A stretch of 64,000 bases of DNA from positions 189,307,783 to 189,371,782 of the forward strand of contig JAQMRL010000001.1 of the NCBI GenBank assembly GCA_035578175.1, in the 5' to 3' direction. The notes beneath the pieces are model-generated. The model ran no database searches. It saw nothing but the letters and a program-made list of their open reading frames with translations, and had not been told where the DNA came from. Both the position numbers and the translations under genes were made by a program. How positions within the stretch are numbered: position 1 is the first letter of the stretch; the number at the start of each line of letters is the position of its first letter. This document shows, in pieces, positions 32,287 through 42,401 of the stretch. This stretch comes from Catonia carolina (taxonomy: Eukaryota; Arthropoda; Insecta; Hemiptera; Achilidae).

Positions 32287-33490
32287 AAAAATAATATATG
32301 ATTTGATTAAAATATTATAAAATAATAATTAAAATAATATAATATGTTATATGTATTGATAATATTATTATCAATACAAATAAAATGTTATGTAAGGATT
32401 GCTATTTAACATCATGAAGTGCATTAAAATTTTATTACTAAAAGCAAAATACAAAATTCATATAATAAAATTTTCTTCTTGAAACATGATTGTAAAACCA
32501 TTGAGGGGTTATTTCTCATTTTATTATTTCTGAATAAAATAAAATACATTTCTCAAATACAAAATAATAAGTTGCACTGGTAAAGTTACAGAATTGAAGG
32601 ATTAACAGATAGATATCAAGGGAATTTCGATATCAGAAATGCAGGTAAATGAAGGTGTACATATAAAAATTTCAGTAGAAAATAATTAGTTTTCAGACTA
32701 AAAATAATAATTTTAAAGACTTAAAAACTATACTTATTTAAGATTAAATTTAATTTAAAATTATAAGCCTTAGGTAATAAGAATATTTTAAGATTTCCCA
32801 CAACAATAAATAACAAACCGACAATAATAATAATAATAATAATAATAAGAAGCCCAACAGATCTTGTAGATATATAAGAGATGCTGCGTATTTTATCACA
32901 ATGTTAAAAAAGCCACAAAAGATTTATTTATAACTGTAGAACAGTCAAAATAAATACTGTATTAACCATGAAATTATAAACTATAGTTCAGCCGCTCTAA
33001 GTTTGCTCCTACTGTCAACAAACCAAAACCAGCTACTACAGGGTGCATGCTAGAGTCCGTGACTTTATGGATGTCGTATTCCTATTAAGCTAACTATTTT
33101 TTAAATTATAAGTACTTAAAGTACTAAAAAAATCAGTCGTGATATGATGTAGGCCTAACAATTTAATTTAGAAAAATACTTTTAAAAGTATTTTGTATTT
33201 AAATACTTTTGAAATTATTTAATTGTTACTTTTTAATCAGCGTGTACACATTTAGATATAATGCGCATGCTCAGTGACGTCATTATTTGTTTACATTAGG
33301 AGCAAACTTAGAACAGCTGAACTGTATTTAAATTATTATAAATTAGAAATAGACACCATTAGAAATAGAATTCTGAAAGTTGCGTCTTCCATCAATGAAC
33401 ATCATAGCTTCTGCAAAAGAAAATATAATTTTTATTCGTTCTGAGAATAAAGAGTACAATATAGTTACAAGTTTATTTAATATAACATGA
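32287..33490. other. AT-rich DNA with (AAT)n
   Basis: It contains (AAT)n at about 32823-32849. No coding-like frame. Confidence 0.5.
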
Positions 33491-33673
33491 TGGTAGCCTG
33501 ACATGTGGTGTGAGTGAATGATTCTCAATTTTCATTTAGACTATTAAATGTAATATTATTCACAGTGAATTCAGTCTTTAACACGTTGAGGCCAAATAAC
33601 ACCTACTGGTATCATTTACCCTACTAATGTTTCTGTAACTTTTATTCAATTACCGGCACATGGCCAGTGTTAG
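33491..33673 (+). repeat. 183-bp direct repeat, upstream copy
   Basis: TGGTAGCCTGACATGTGG to TGGCCAGTGTTAG. It is matched by 34501-34683 with four substitutions. Together they bracket the LINE fragment exactly. Confidence 0.9.
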
Positions 33674-34476
33674 GCATTGTAATTAATGGGGAGGTAATAA
33701 ATAATATACGCTATGCAGATGATACCGCCTTGCTGGCCGACTCGATGGAAGGTTTGCAAATCCTTTTGTCCAAAGTATACACCGCCAGTAAGGATATGGG
33801 TCTGAATATGAACGTTTCAAAGACCAAATATATGGTAATTTCGAAAGCACCGCTGATAAACAACATACAAATTAAGCTTAACAATGCGACTATAGAAAGG
33901 GTATTGCAATATAAATATCTGAGGTGTTGGATGAATGATAAATGGGATTTGTCTCAGGAGATAAGGGTGAGGATAGAGACCGCTCGTAGCGCATTCTGCA
34001 AAATGAGACCAGTGCTGAGCAACCGTAACATCAACCTTAAAATTAGAATTCGAATGGCGCAGTGTTATGTGTTCTCTGTTCTCCTTTATGGTTTGGAGAG
34101 ATGGACGTTGACAAAGGTCCTGAGTAACAAGCTGGAAGCCTTCGAATTATGGGTATATAGACGGATATTGAGGATCTCATGGAGAGAAAGAGTAAGAAAT
34201 ACGGAAGTGTTGGAAAGAATTGGTAAACAGACGGAGATCTTACACAAGATTAAGGTCTGCAAATTACAATACTTTGCTCATGTGATGAGGAATGAGAAGT
34301 ATAGAATCCTCCAACTGGTGATGCAAGGAAAAATCAAGGGAAGGAGACAACCCGGCCGTAGGAAGACGTCTTGGATCAAGAACCTCAGAGAGTGGTATGG
34401 GAGTAGTACAAGTGAACTATTTAGAGCAGCCGTATCCAAGGTGCAGATAGCCATGATGATTGCTAATCTTTGTTAG
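33674..34476 (+). CDS. LINE reverse transcriptase C-terminal fragment
   Basis: A 269-codon frame begins inside the reverse transcriptase palm. IRYADDTALLADS is the YADD catalytic motif, at about residues 15-27. Then come the thumb-like segment with KTKYMVISK, and the conserved C-terminal stretch CYVFSVLLYGLERWTLTK, RRILRISWRERVRN and GRRKTSWIKNLREW. Missing are the endonuclease and the fingers of the RT, so the product is not functional. The frame has no stop, which suggests a rather recent insertion. By its motifs it belongs to the endonuclease/RT type common in insects (RTE- or similar clade). The clade was not verified. Confidence 0.8.
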
Positions 34477-34500
34477 AAGAATGCAACTACAAGAAGAAGA
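33674..34500 (+). mobile_element. 5'-truncated LINE insertion
   Basis: A non-LTR retrotransposon 3' fragment of 827 bp ending in an AAG-type tail (ACAAGAAGAAGA), the same tail seen at 50636-50882. It lies precisely between two 183-bp direct repeats, which would be an extraordinarily long target-site duplication. Confidence 0.85.
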
Positions 34501-34683
34501 TGGTAGCCTGACATGTGGTGTGAGTGAATGATTCTCAACTTTGATTTAGACTATTAAATGTAATATTATTCACAGCGAATTCAGTCTTTAACACGTTGAG
34601 GCCAAATAACACCTATTGGTATCATTTACCCTACTAATGTTTCTGTAACTTTTATTCAATTACCGGCACATGGCCAGTGTTAG
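34501..34683 (+). repeat. 183-bp direct repeat, downstream copy
   Basis: Differs from 33491-33673 at four positions, for example CTCAACTTT for CTCAATTTT. Confidence 0.9.
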
Positions 34684-34856
34684 TAACTGCTCTTCAGGCA
34701 TTCAGACCGATTCTACAAGCTCTACAGTGAAGGTTGTCATTTTTGTTACCTACTGCAAGGAATATTCAAACAAATTTTAAAAGTTTAGTCTATTCGGACT
34801 TCCTAGTATCATGGTGTAATTTATATCATTACAATTAATTAATTGCCCATAATATG

Positions 34857-35245
34857 CAGATGGAGTGTTATATTATTTGCACTCAATCTGCTAGTTCCAG
34901 GGCTATAAAAAATAATGTTCTGTTTCTTATTACATGGTCAGCCAAATATATGACTGAAGCATTTAAGAACAGAAGATATAAAGGTGTAAAAGACACTATT
35001 CACTTTTATCTCCATTGAAAGTAATGAATTTAATTATACAGCCAGACCCTGTGTTGAATGAAGTGAAAGTGTCATTTGAAGGGTGGAAAGTAGATGCTTT
35101 TCAGAGGGCCTGTCATGCTGATAAGCATACTTTTCCACTCAGAGAGGAAGGCAAGGGTAAACCCCCTCACTCCTCGTTTTACTTAGTAAAGCCTCTAGTC
35201 TAGAGGTTCAAACCAGCCTTTCGGCTGATTACCCAAACAATTGAT
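34857..35245 (+). repeat. 390-bp repeat family, copy 2
   Basis: It starts near GATGGAGTGTTATATTATTTG and ends after the hairpin AACCAGCCTTTCGGCTG. It is homologous over its length to 44835-45213 (minus). It has no tRNA-like head, so either it is not a tRNA SINE or the head is lost. The 3' hairpin with AAACCAGCC resembles the tail of insect LINE/SINE families, but I cannot name it. Confidence 0.75.
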
Positions 35246-36489
35246 TATACCATACATTCTACAAATTTCTCTGTTCCTAGTGACTTATTTTTACCAAGAA
35301 AACATAAGAATAATATATTTTGCATAAAAATAGTTTAATTATAATTCAAAAGTATTTCTGTTACTTCAAAAACTCACGATTTCTATTCACTGTATTTCTT
35401 ATGAATGTACTGTACATTACATAATAATAAATGTACTATTATAATCACGTTCATGAAATAATTTAGTGTGAGTAAAAATATTTTCCTTACTAATTTTCGA
35501 TGTGCTTTCATTATGTATTACACATGAAAATAATTTTCATTTATTTCATTTATAACTATTAGTTTGTTAATTCTAATGATTAAAAAATGAATTTCAAAAA
35601 TAAATTTTGTGGAAATTAGGCAACAAACGCATATAATACCATACTATATTTAGCTGGTAAATAGATGAACAAAAGTAACATCGTTCACGTGGCCAGGTGA
35701 CGCCTACAGGCATCATGGTATTTTTTCACTGTCATGGCAGGTCGGCATAGCAAAGCATCCACGATTTTAGACTCTGAGCTCAATGTGTTAATCACTTACA
35801 ACACGCGTATCTATCTGTACACCTCTCGGCCAGCTACGCCCATTCCGGAGGAATTTAAGCAGCCTAGTGGCTCCGAAGCGCTACCTAGGAACCCACAACC
35901 CCTGAGAGGTCAACCCAAATGAGTGGGTGCGGTCACGTCCACAGGGCGCCCCACTCCCCTCAGTACTCGTGTAAACGTTGGACGAATAACTGTCGAGCTC
36001 ATTACGCAGCTAATACTTTGCACATTGCTCTACCATGCATGGATGTACTGCGCACAACCATGTACTACGAATAGCATACAGAGGTGCTATAACCAGCGCC
36101 CGTAACCTCAAAAGCAGGCAAGGATAGGGTAACTAAACCACAGTTTTATGGGCACACTCTGTGTGGTCTAGGGCGTGCCCCCAATCACTTACAACAGTCT
36201 GATTAAAAATTCATTTATAACATTTATGCACTAAAAAAACTAGTTAAAGAATTAGATGTAATAAATATTTAAAATGCATCACCACACAGCTTGTAATTAG
36301 TCAAAATGATTATATATATTAATAGTTTTCTTTATAAAATATCATTAACTTTTATACCTAACAACCACTTGATCATGTATTTCACGTAAGTATAAGAAAC
36401 GGGGTATTTCCAAATGAGTAAAAAGTTTCTGTTTTAAGACCACTAATATAGCGAATGACAAAAGTAATCTAAATAATTTATCGTCTCAT
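35246..36489. other. Spacer with a GC-rich island
   Basis: 35690-36190 has much higher GC than its flanks (for example GGGCGCCCCACTCCCC). It carries a 62-codon frame and an inverted pair GGGCACAC / GGGCGTGCCC. No domain recognised. It could be a promoter-like region or the 5' part of an unknown repeat. Confidence 0.35.
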
Positions 36490-37220
36490 ATTACTATTAT
36501 CTAAAAAATATATTAGCTAAGATTCTAGAGAATATTATTAAAGTTAGATGATTTAATAATTTTTTATTTAAAAATAATTTATTAAATACTAGGTAGTTAG
36601 GATTCATGAAGCAACTCGGTATACAGCACGCTTTAGTAGAGCTTCCATCTAAAATCAGTTGAGCGCTAGAGGCTGTATTAAGGGTTTTGACCATCTTTGT
36701 AGATTTAACAAAAGTGTTTCACACACAATACTGATAAAAATGCTAGGTCTTCTTCTAGATTATTCAAGTTTATTTCCTTTTAAATTACAAAAAAATGAAA
36801 GTTAAAAATAACGATACACAAAAGAAGTCGTAATGTGAAAAATTGTACGTATAATACATTAAATATAATAACATAAAATATTTGGGAGTTTATATTGATA
36901 GGATATATAAATTTATCATTTAAATAACAGTTTACATTACTTTTCTAGATTTTTTTATCCTTCACATGATTATCTGGTACTCGATAAAAATTGTACATTT
37001 CACCTCAGTCCAATCTGTATTGAAATGCGGTTTTACGTGCTGGGTACATATGGTGATACACTGTTCCTAAAATTGGTCAGGGCCAAAATATTTTGACAAA
37101 AACTAATCCTGAGAAACCTAGGTATTATCCCACTGCCAATTTACTGCAACAAATGGAGTTTTTATTTTGAACCACGGCGTACTTAGTCTCTCGTAGATAA
37201 AAATTAATTAGGAATTTAAA
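36490..37220 (+). pseudogene. Decayed CR1/Jockey-type reverse transcriptase
   Basis: Several plus-strand frames in order resemble the RT of CR1/Jockey-like LINEs: a HALVELPSKIS stretch, then LTIFVDLTKVFHT (equivalent to the F-D-L-x-K-A-F-D-T palm motif, with Asp changed to His), later IKYLGVYIDR (thumb), and further down LILRNLGIIPLPIYCN. Stops and frame changes are numerous. The YADD box is not found. Old relic. Confidence 0.55.
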
Positions 37221-38018
37221 GTTTAAATATAGCTACTTTTAATACAAATAACAGTACATTTTAACTGGATTCATGTCCCATAATCTTCATGTCAGATTCT
37301 ACCTAATCAGTCAATATAATTTTTCATAACTGCATTTTTTAAATTTTTTTAGCATAATCTAAGTATTTTTAAGTATAATAAATTTATTATATAAAATAGA
37401 ATTAATTTCAAGCTGCAGGATGCATTATAAGGATTTATTTTTGAATGAAGATAATTTAAGTACTCTTCTTCTGATACTACTACAACACAAGCATTCAGTT
37501 ATACTAAGTACTGCTAATGAGTAATTACCTTAAAAAAGCCTATATCACACTAAAATAAATCCCACTAAATCGCTCAAATTTTGTAAATTACAACAAAAAT
37601 TTGTTATTTTGAAAAACTAAAATTAATTCACTATGTCTAAGTTGACAGGCAATACTTTTGTATCTACCCAAGTATTAGTATGAAGTACCCAAGTATGAAG
37701 TAATTTTGCAGCTTTTCGCTATTCTGTCTAATTTAGCTCAGCTTGTGGTGTGAAACTTTCAGTTTTTCTGTATTCTAATACAGAAAATTAATTATTTCTA
37801 TTTGTTATCCTTTCATAGAAATTTTTGGTAATTTACATTGTCAAAATTATAGTTAAAAAAATTATTGTTTGCACACCAATTAATTAAAATAACTGAATTC
37901 ACTTCATCACGTACAATATATCTGACAGATTTTATAAACCTAAAAAGAAATATTATTAAGTTACTGAGATACAAATCACAGAAAACACAAAAATTAACTG
38001 GTTGCTGACAGAACTTAC
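37221..38018. other. ACOT9-like gene intron, nothing else recognised
   Basis: AT-rich sequence immediately downstream of an ACOT9-like exon. I searched for the next exon, which should start with AA completing a Glu codon and a DG-R motif, but could not place it. Confidence 0.4.
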
Positions 38019-38169
38019 CACTATAGGATCCAGGAATAACTGCATTTACATAATTTGATGATTCATATGTATAGTTGAACACATTGGTAGTTTTAGATTT
38101 ACCAAACACTGGATCAACTAATGTTGCATACACAGTTACTTGCATAAAATTCTTTTCAGTATACACAAC
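38019..38169 (-). CDS. ACOT9: ACOT9-like exon (hot-dog domain 2, last strands)
   Basis: On the minus strand an acceptor TTACAG precedes GTTGTGTATACT, and a donor GTAAGT follows TATAGTG. The 151-nt exon reads VVYTEKNFMQVTVYATL, DPVFGKSKTTNVFNYTY and AVIPGSY. This matches acyl-CoA thioesterase 9, a mitochondrial enzyme that hydrolyses acyl-CoA to free fatty acid and CoA through two hot-dog domains. The residue pattern MQVTVYA...TTNVFNYTY is the beta-sheet of the second hot-dog domain. It starts in phase 0 and ends after the first base of a codon. The preceding exon (40031-40118) ends ...MTGQ in phase 0, as required. Frame and splice sites are intact, so this looks like a functional host exon. 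Confidence 0.85.
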
Positions 38170-38339
38170 CTGTAACAAACCAGTCAATTACAATTATTGT
38201 AGTATTGTTATTTACTCTTTGCAGACCTCAATAACTGAAAAAAATAACAACCATTGATTTTTCAATCAAAAGTAGATATTTATGACTAATCAGGGGCGGT
38301 AAAAAGGTGGGGGGAAGGATTTTTTTTTTTTGTTTAATG

Positions 38340-38473
38340 TTCGACTTCTGCAATTACTGCTAATGCAGACGGTGAAGGATCAAATGATTGTTTGTAATGC
38401 ATGAAAATATGCCGTACCTGAATGGGATTCAAACCCAAGACTGCATGATGAGAGGCGAGCACGTTACCAACTA
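38340..38473 (-). repeat. SINE, 3' part, split by a transposon
   Basis: On the minus strand it is the usual GGTTTGAATCCCATTCAGG (box B), GGCATATTTTC and body. The tRNA head is cut at AACTA by the TIR element 38474-39451 and continues at 39454-39471 (CACCAATACGGCCGGC). Confidence 0.75.
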
Positions 38474-39451
38474 TAGTCCGTTCGCTCTTAGAGCTTGCCT
38501 GAAGTAAACAAACCTCTTCCTTTGTAGTAGTGAGTAACAGTGTACATGTGTCCTTGTATTGCTATTGGGGTCGTGTGTGTTAGTTCACAGTTGGTATAGG
38601 ATGACTAATACATAATAATGACATTTGATGGCTATTCATATAACTCCGCGTAGCCTAATTATGTTGTTACATAAACATCCTACTTCATGTGTAGTCTATG
38701 CAGTTTGTACTTAGTTCTATTTGTAATTTATCAGTTTAAAATATTTTCTTCCTTCTTTTATTAATATTGTTTAAATCTGTGTGACTTTTTCCTCAACTTC
38801 GTTGTTATTGTGTGTGAGTATATCTTTTTGTTTTGTTACACTAGTAAGTAATGATGAATGACGGCGCTTCAACTTCAGTTATAAAACATAAACGAGGACA
38901 ACTTCTAAAAAGTGGGCAAAAATTATAATTTACAAAGTTTTAATTCTTTATGCGTAAAGTATCCTACTATGGCCTTAAAAGACGTAGAAAAATGGCATCA
39001 GAATTGACGGGCGTGTCTACGGTATAGTGTCTACGGTGGTAGTGTCTACAGAAAAGAGATGAAAGAAAGTGGCAAGTTGCAGACACCACCTAGCAAGAAA
39101 AGGAAACGAAGCAAACCAGTTTTTGAACAGTGCGACGAAGTGATTAAAACTGCAGTTCGACTAAAAGTTCACAGTTATTTCCAAAATAAGGAAGCTCCTA
39201 CGCTTAATAAACTTTTATCTGTCTTAAACAAGGATTTGGATTACCACATTTTAAAAGAACGTCGCTCTATCATTTACTGAAATCAATCGGATTTGAGTAT
39301 TTGAAAAAGGACTATATGTCATAATAAAATAATTAAAATTGCATAACATTTTACTTGTTATTAATGATTGAATGAAAAACTTTTCGGGGCAACCTGTACG
39401 GTATCAGAGCGGTTTGTTTACATCAGGCAAGCTCTTAGCGCGAACAAACTA
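38474..39451 (+). mobile_element. TIR transposon in a SINE (IS630/Tc1-mariner-like)
   Basis: Inverted repeats of about 41 bp with a few mismatches: TAGTCCGTTCGCTCTTAGAG at the left and the inverse of TAGTTTGTTCGCGCTAAGAG at the right, both followed by CTTGCCTGA(A/T)GTAAACAAACC. TA is duplicated at 38472-38473 and 39452-39453. Removing the 978-bp element restores the SINE head AACTACACCAATACGG. It encodes only an N-terminal remnant. Confidence 0.85.
38960..39325 (+). pseudogene. Transposase N-terminal DNA-binding remnant
   Basis: The reading frame 39059-39280 contains TPPSKKRKRSKPVFEQCD, then IKTAVRLKVHSYFQNKEA and PTLNKLLSVLNKD. After a frameshift it continues LYHLLKSIGFEYLKKDY. This is the order of the helix-turn-helix N terminus of an insect IS630/Tc1-mariner-like transposase family (basic P-x-K-K-R-K-R, then a domain with P-T-L-x-K-L-L and ending F-x-Y-x-K-K). 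Upstream, frame-broken residues near 38970 could be the first HTH. The DDE catalytic domain is absent. Confidence 0.6.
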
Positions 39452-39453
39452 TA

Positions 39454-39471
39454 CACCAATACGGCCGGCAA
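39454..39471 (-). repeat. SINE head remainder
   Basis: CACCAATACGGCCGGCAA is the continuation of the SINE at 38340-38473 across the inserted transposon. Confidence 0.7.
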
Positions 39472-39797
39472 TGTGGGGGGAAGGAGACAGCTGTACCAGG
39501 CCCCGAGTTGAAGTGGACCCATAGTTTTTAAATTTATGTATTTTTATTTTTTGTAAAGAACAAATAATAATTTAAATTGATACTGGAGATGATTTAAAAA
39601 AAACTAAATACAGTAAAACTTCGATAGTTTGACACTTTGTGGACTTAGAAGCTGAACAATGTGAACAAATTAACAAATAAGACCTCGAGTTCTGTTACGG
39701 TAAGATGAACAATTTTCCTCAGTGGTATCACAGCAACATGTGCACCCATGTATTACACCCATGTATTTTTACCACCTTGCCATAGGCTCAGAGCCCG

Positions 39798-39962
39798 CCA
39801 CATTGAGGTAGTTGGTAACATGCTCACCTCTCATCATTCGGTCTTGGGTTCGAATCCCGTTCAGGCACGGCATATTTTCATACGTTACAAAAAATTATTT
39901 CATCCTTCACCGTCTACATTAGCAGTAATTGCAGAACAGTCTGACATTAAACCAAAAAAGAA
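39798..39962 (+). repeat. tRNA-derived SINE
   Basis: TTGAGGTAGTTGGTAAC (box A), GGTTCGAATCCCG (box B), CAGGCACGGCATATTTTC, body ATTTCATCCTTCACCGTC, and an end GACATTAAACC followed by an A-rich tail. It is the best-preserved copy of the family together with the one at 53915. Confidence 0.8.
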
Positions 39963-40030
39963 AACATAGGCTCAGAAAAGTCCTTTAATCCTAATCTAAG
40001 TAAATAAAATAAATACACCAGTTAATTTAC

Positions 40031-40118
40031 CTGCCCAGTCATCCGTACAAGTGTGCCAACATCTACAGGGTGATGAAATATTATTCCACTAGAATGACGC
40101 AATCGTGGACGTTGCTTT
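40031..40118 (-). CDS. ACOT9: ACOT9-like exon (hot-dog domain 2, core)
   Basis: The minus strand has an acceptor (TTTTTGTTTAG) and a donor (GTAAAT) around an 88-nt exon reading KQRPRLRHSSGIIFHHP and VDVGTLVRMTGQ. The pattern I-x-F-x-x-P-V-D-V-G-x-L is the conserved active-site-side strand of the second hot-dog domain of ACOT9, a mitochondrial acyl-CoA thioesterase. It begins after one base of a codon and ends in phase 0, joining the next exon at 38019-38169 in frame. The preceding exon, with the N-F-x-x-I-F-G-G-F-L-M-R helix of the family, was not found between here and 54213. Confidence 0.8.
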
Positions 40119-40404
40119 CTAAACAAAAACAAAATACCAACCTATGAATTTCAAGTAATAAAACAGTAATGAACATTTTTTTACAATTAAAACTAACTAC
40201 GTTATATTAAGGTATGAAGTTTAAGACTAAAACCTGACTGCATTAAACAGCATAAGTTTAATATAAATCGTCTTAAGATAAGCGCACAGTGGGGGAACCT
40301 GCGCGCTGCTAACGTGCGTATATCAACTCACAGGTTTTTGTATACTGTGCACTTGGCGTCATATAAAGCGTATTCATAAATAATAACAACTTGTTTAATT
40401 AATT

Positions 40405-41767
40405 ATAACGGGAGATTCAAAAAGAGCGCCGGTTTTTAAACGGCTGGTAAATTTTTGTTTATCGGTTGGCAACATTGTTAGACCTCATTTCTATTTCGGA
40501 GAACATTCCGACTGACGATTCACTTGTAGTTTCTCTTGTTCGCAGTGTAGTACTCTCGCAGTCTGTGTCTAACCATGGAGAAGTTTACTATTGCACAACG
40601 AGTGTTAATCGTCAAAACATTTTACCAGAGTGGAGAGAGTTATGCGGCTACTGTCAGGCGACTTCGCGGTACTCTAGGACGTAATGAAGCACCGAATGAA
40701 TCAACAATTCGCAGGCTCATGAAAAAGTTTTTTGAGACGGGTTCAACAGTCTACCTTAAAAGTTCTGGACGTCGTTGTTCTGGCCGAACTGAGCAGAACG
40801 TTGCGTTGGTTCGTGACAGTGTGGCTGTTAGCCCAGCAAAATCAATACGTCGTCGTTCTCAACAATTGGGTTTACGATGTTCTTCTGTACGGAGAATTCT
40901 TCGGTACGATCTCCAATATCACCCGTATAAAATTCAGTTGACGCAACATTTGAAAGTGGCAGACCACCAGAAGAGACGACAGTTTGTTGACTGGGTATTG
41001 AGAAAACGGCAGGATGATGACACCTTCGCAAACAAAATCATTTTCAGTGATGAGGCGCACTTCCACTTAAACGGTTTTGTTAATAAACAGAACTGCCGTA
41101 TGTGGGGTTTAGAAAACCCTCGCGTGGTTAATGAAAGGGAAATGTATGCACAGCGAGTGACAGTTTGGTGCGGCTTTTGGTCGGGCGGTGTCATCGGCCC
41201 TTACTTTTTTGAAAATCAAGAAGGACAAGCCGTGACAGTAAATGGAGACCGATACCGTACGATGATTAGGGAGTTTTTGTGGCGTCATTTGGATGGAATG
41301 GACATTGACGAGTTGTGGTTTCAGCAGGATGGTGCCACCTGTCACGCTGCACGAGAAACAATGTTGTTGCTCCGTGAACGATTCCAGGATCGCATCATTT
41401 CTCGTAATTCCGACCATCAATGGCCACCAAGGTCGTGTGACTTGACGCCTTGTGACTTTCATCTTTGGGGTCATCTGAAGTCATTGGTGTATGCCAATAA
41501 ACCCCGAAACATCAATGACTTGAAGGATGAAATTCGACGGGTTATCGGGCAAATGGAAGTCGAAACTTGCCGCGCAGTTATATCCAATTTCATGGACAGA
41601 GTTGATGCGCGCCAGCGCAGTAGAGGAGGACACATGCATGACATCATTTTTCATACATAAAATCGGAAGGTAAGATGAACTTGTTGATGTATTTATTTTC
41701 AGTTTTTCAATAAAATAAATCTCTTAATTTGATATATCAAAACCGGCGCTCTTTTTGAATCACCCTA
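40405..41767 (+). mobile_element. DD41D mariner, intact 1.36-kb copy
   Basis: The inverted repeats are 27 bp with one mismatch: GGGAGATTCAAAAAGAGC at 40410 and the inverse of GGGTGATTCAAAAAGAGC ending at 41765. TA-rich flanks are consistent with a TA target. It contains a complete transposase frame and is close in sequence to the deleted copy at 30861-32003. Confidence 0.9.
40575..41660 (+). CDS. DD41D mariner transposase, intact
   Basis: A 361-aa open frame without stops or frameshifts, starting at ATG 40575 in a good context (ACCATGG). Residues 5-110 are the paired-type DNA-binding region with two helix-turn-helix modules (QRVLIVKTFYQSGES..., ESTIRRLMKKF, then RCSSVRRIL). The catalytic domain has Asp159 (FSDEAHFHLNG), Asp252 (WFQQDGATCH) and Asp294 (CDLTPCDFHLWG). 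From the second to the third Asp there are 41 residues, so it is a DD41D member of the Tc1/mariner superfamily (rosa/Visitor-type by spacing, which is inference). The C terminus is RSRGGHMHDIIFHT. The protein excises and inserts the element at TA. With both TIRs and all catalytic residues intact it may still be active. The 5' UTR is about 170 bp and no intron is evident. Confidence 0.92.
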   Translation: MEKFTIAQRVLIVKTFYQSGESYAATVRRLRGTLGRNEAPNESTIRRLMKKFFETGSTVYLKSSGRRCSGRTEQNVALVRDSVAVSPAKSIRRRSQQLGLRCSSVRRILRYDLQYHPYKIQLTQHLKVADHQKRRQFVDWVLRKRQDDDTFANKIIFSDEAHFHLNGFVNKQNCRMWGLENPRVVNEREMYAQRVTVWCGFWSGGVIGPYFFENQEGQAVTVNGDRYRTMIREFLWRHLDGMDIDELWFQQDGATCHAARETMLLLRERFQDRIISRNSDHQWPPRSCDLTPCDFHLWGHLKSLVYANKPRNINDLKDEIRRVIGQMEVETCRAVISNFMDRVDARQRSRGGHMHDIIFHT

Positions 41768-42401
41768 TAATAACAGGTTTACAAAAATAACTTTAAAAAT
41801 TATTATTAGCCAAACTATGCTTTATAATATTGAATATCAGTAGTCAAATTGTTCAAAATACGTAGGCTAATCACAAGTCTTTCTTCTAGAAATATTGGTT
41901 GCACCATTGTTTTTGTAAAGGAAGTTTAATTGAAATGAAAAGTTTCCAGAGTAATTCTCATGTAGGGCTATTTATAAAACCTGTCTTAATCTTTTTTTAA
42001 TTGCGGAAAAATATGAAGATATTCGCTGTACAATTTTCTATTCTTGGTCACTAACGGTACCGTCTTTAAAAGATAATAATTTTGTATAAACGAATACGAT
42101 TGTAATTATATGCGATTTTTCTCTCTCCATTAGGAATTAATTATTTCTGTAAGAAAAATAATTCATCAGCACTTCTGCTACTGGAACTCAACATGAAATA
42201 CCGACAACTGAAAGACAGTTTAAGCGCGTATTACATGGTCCCACTGTGCGCACTCACAAGCGTGAATCAGTACCTGAGACAGCACCATCCAGCAACCTAT
42301 CACCAGCGACCTGCGACCCGCATTCACTGTGCGTTTACCCTTATATTGTTACATCTAATGTAAATCAGACAGAAAAGAATTTGGTAAAATGTTGCCTAAT
42401 A
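41768..42401. other. AT-rich spacer with possible MITE end
   Basis: Near 42310-42345 the sequence ends CACTGTGCGTTTACCCTT, and near 40272-40290 the inverse-like AAGATAAGCGCACAGTG is found. These may be the ends of one old element that the mariner entered. No coding content. Confidence 0.3.
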
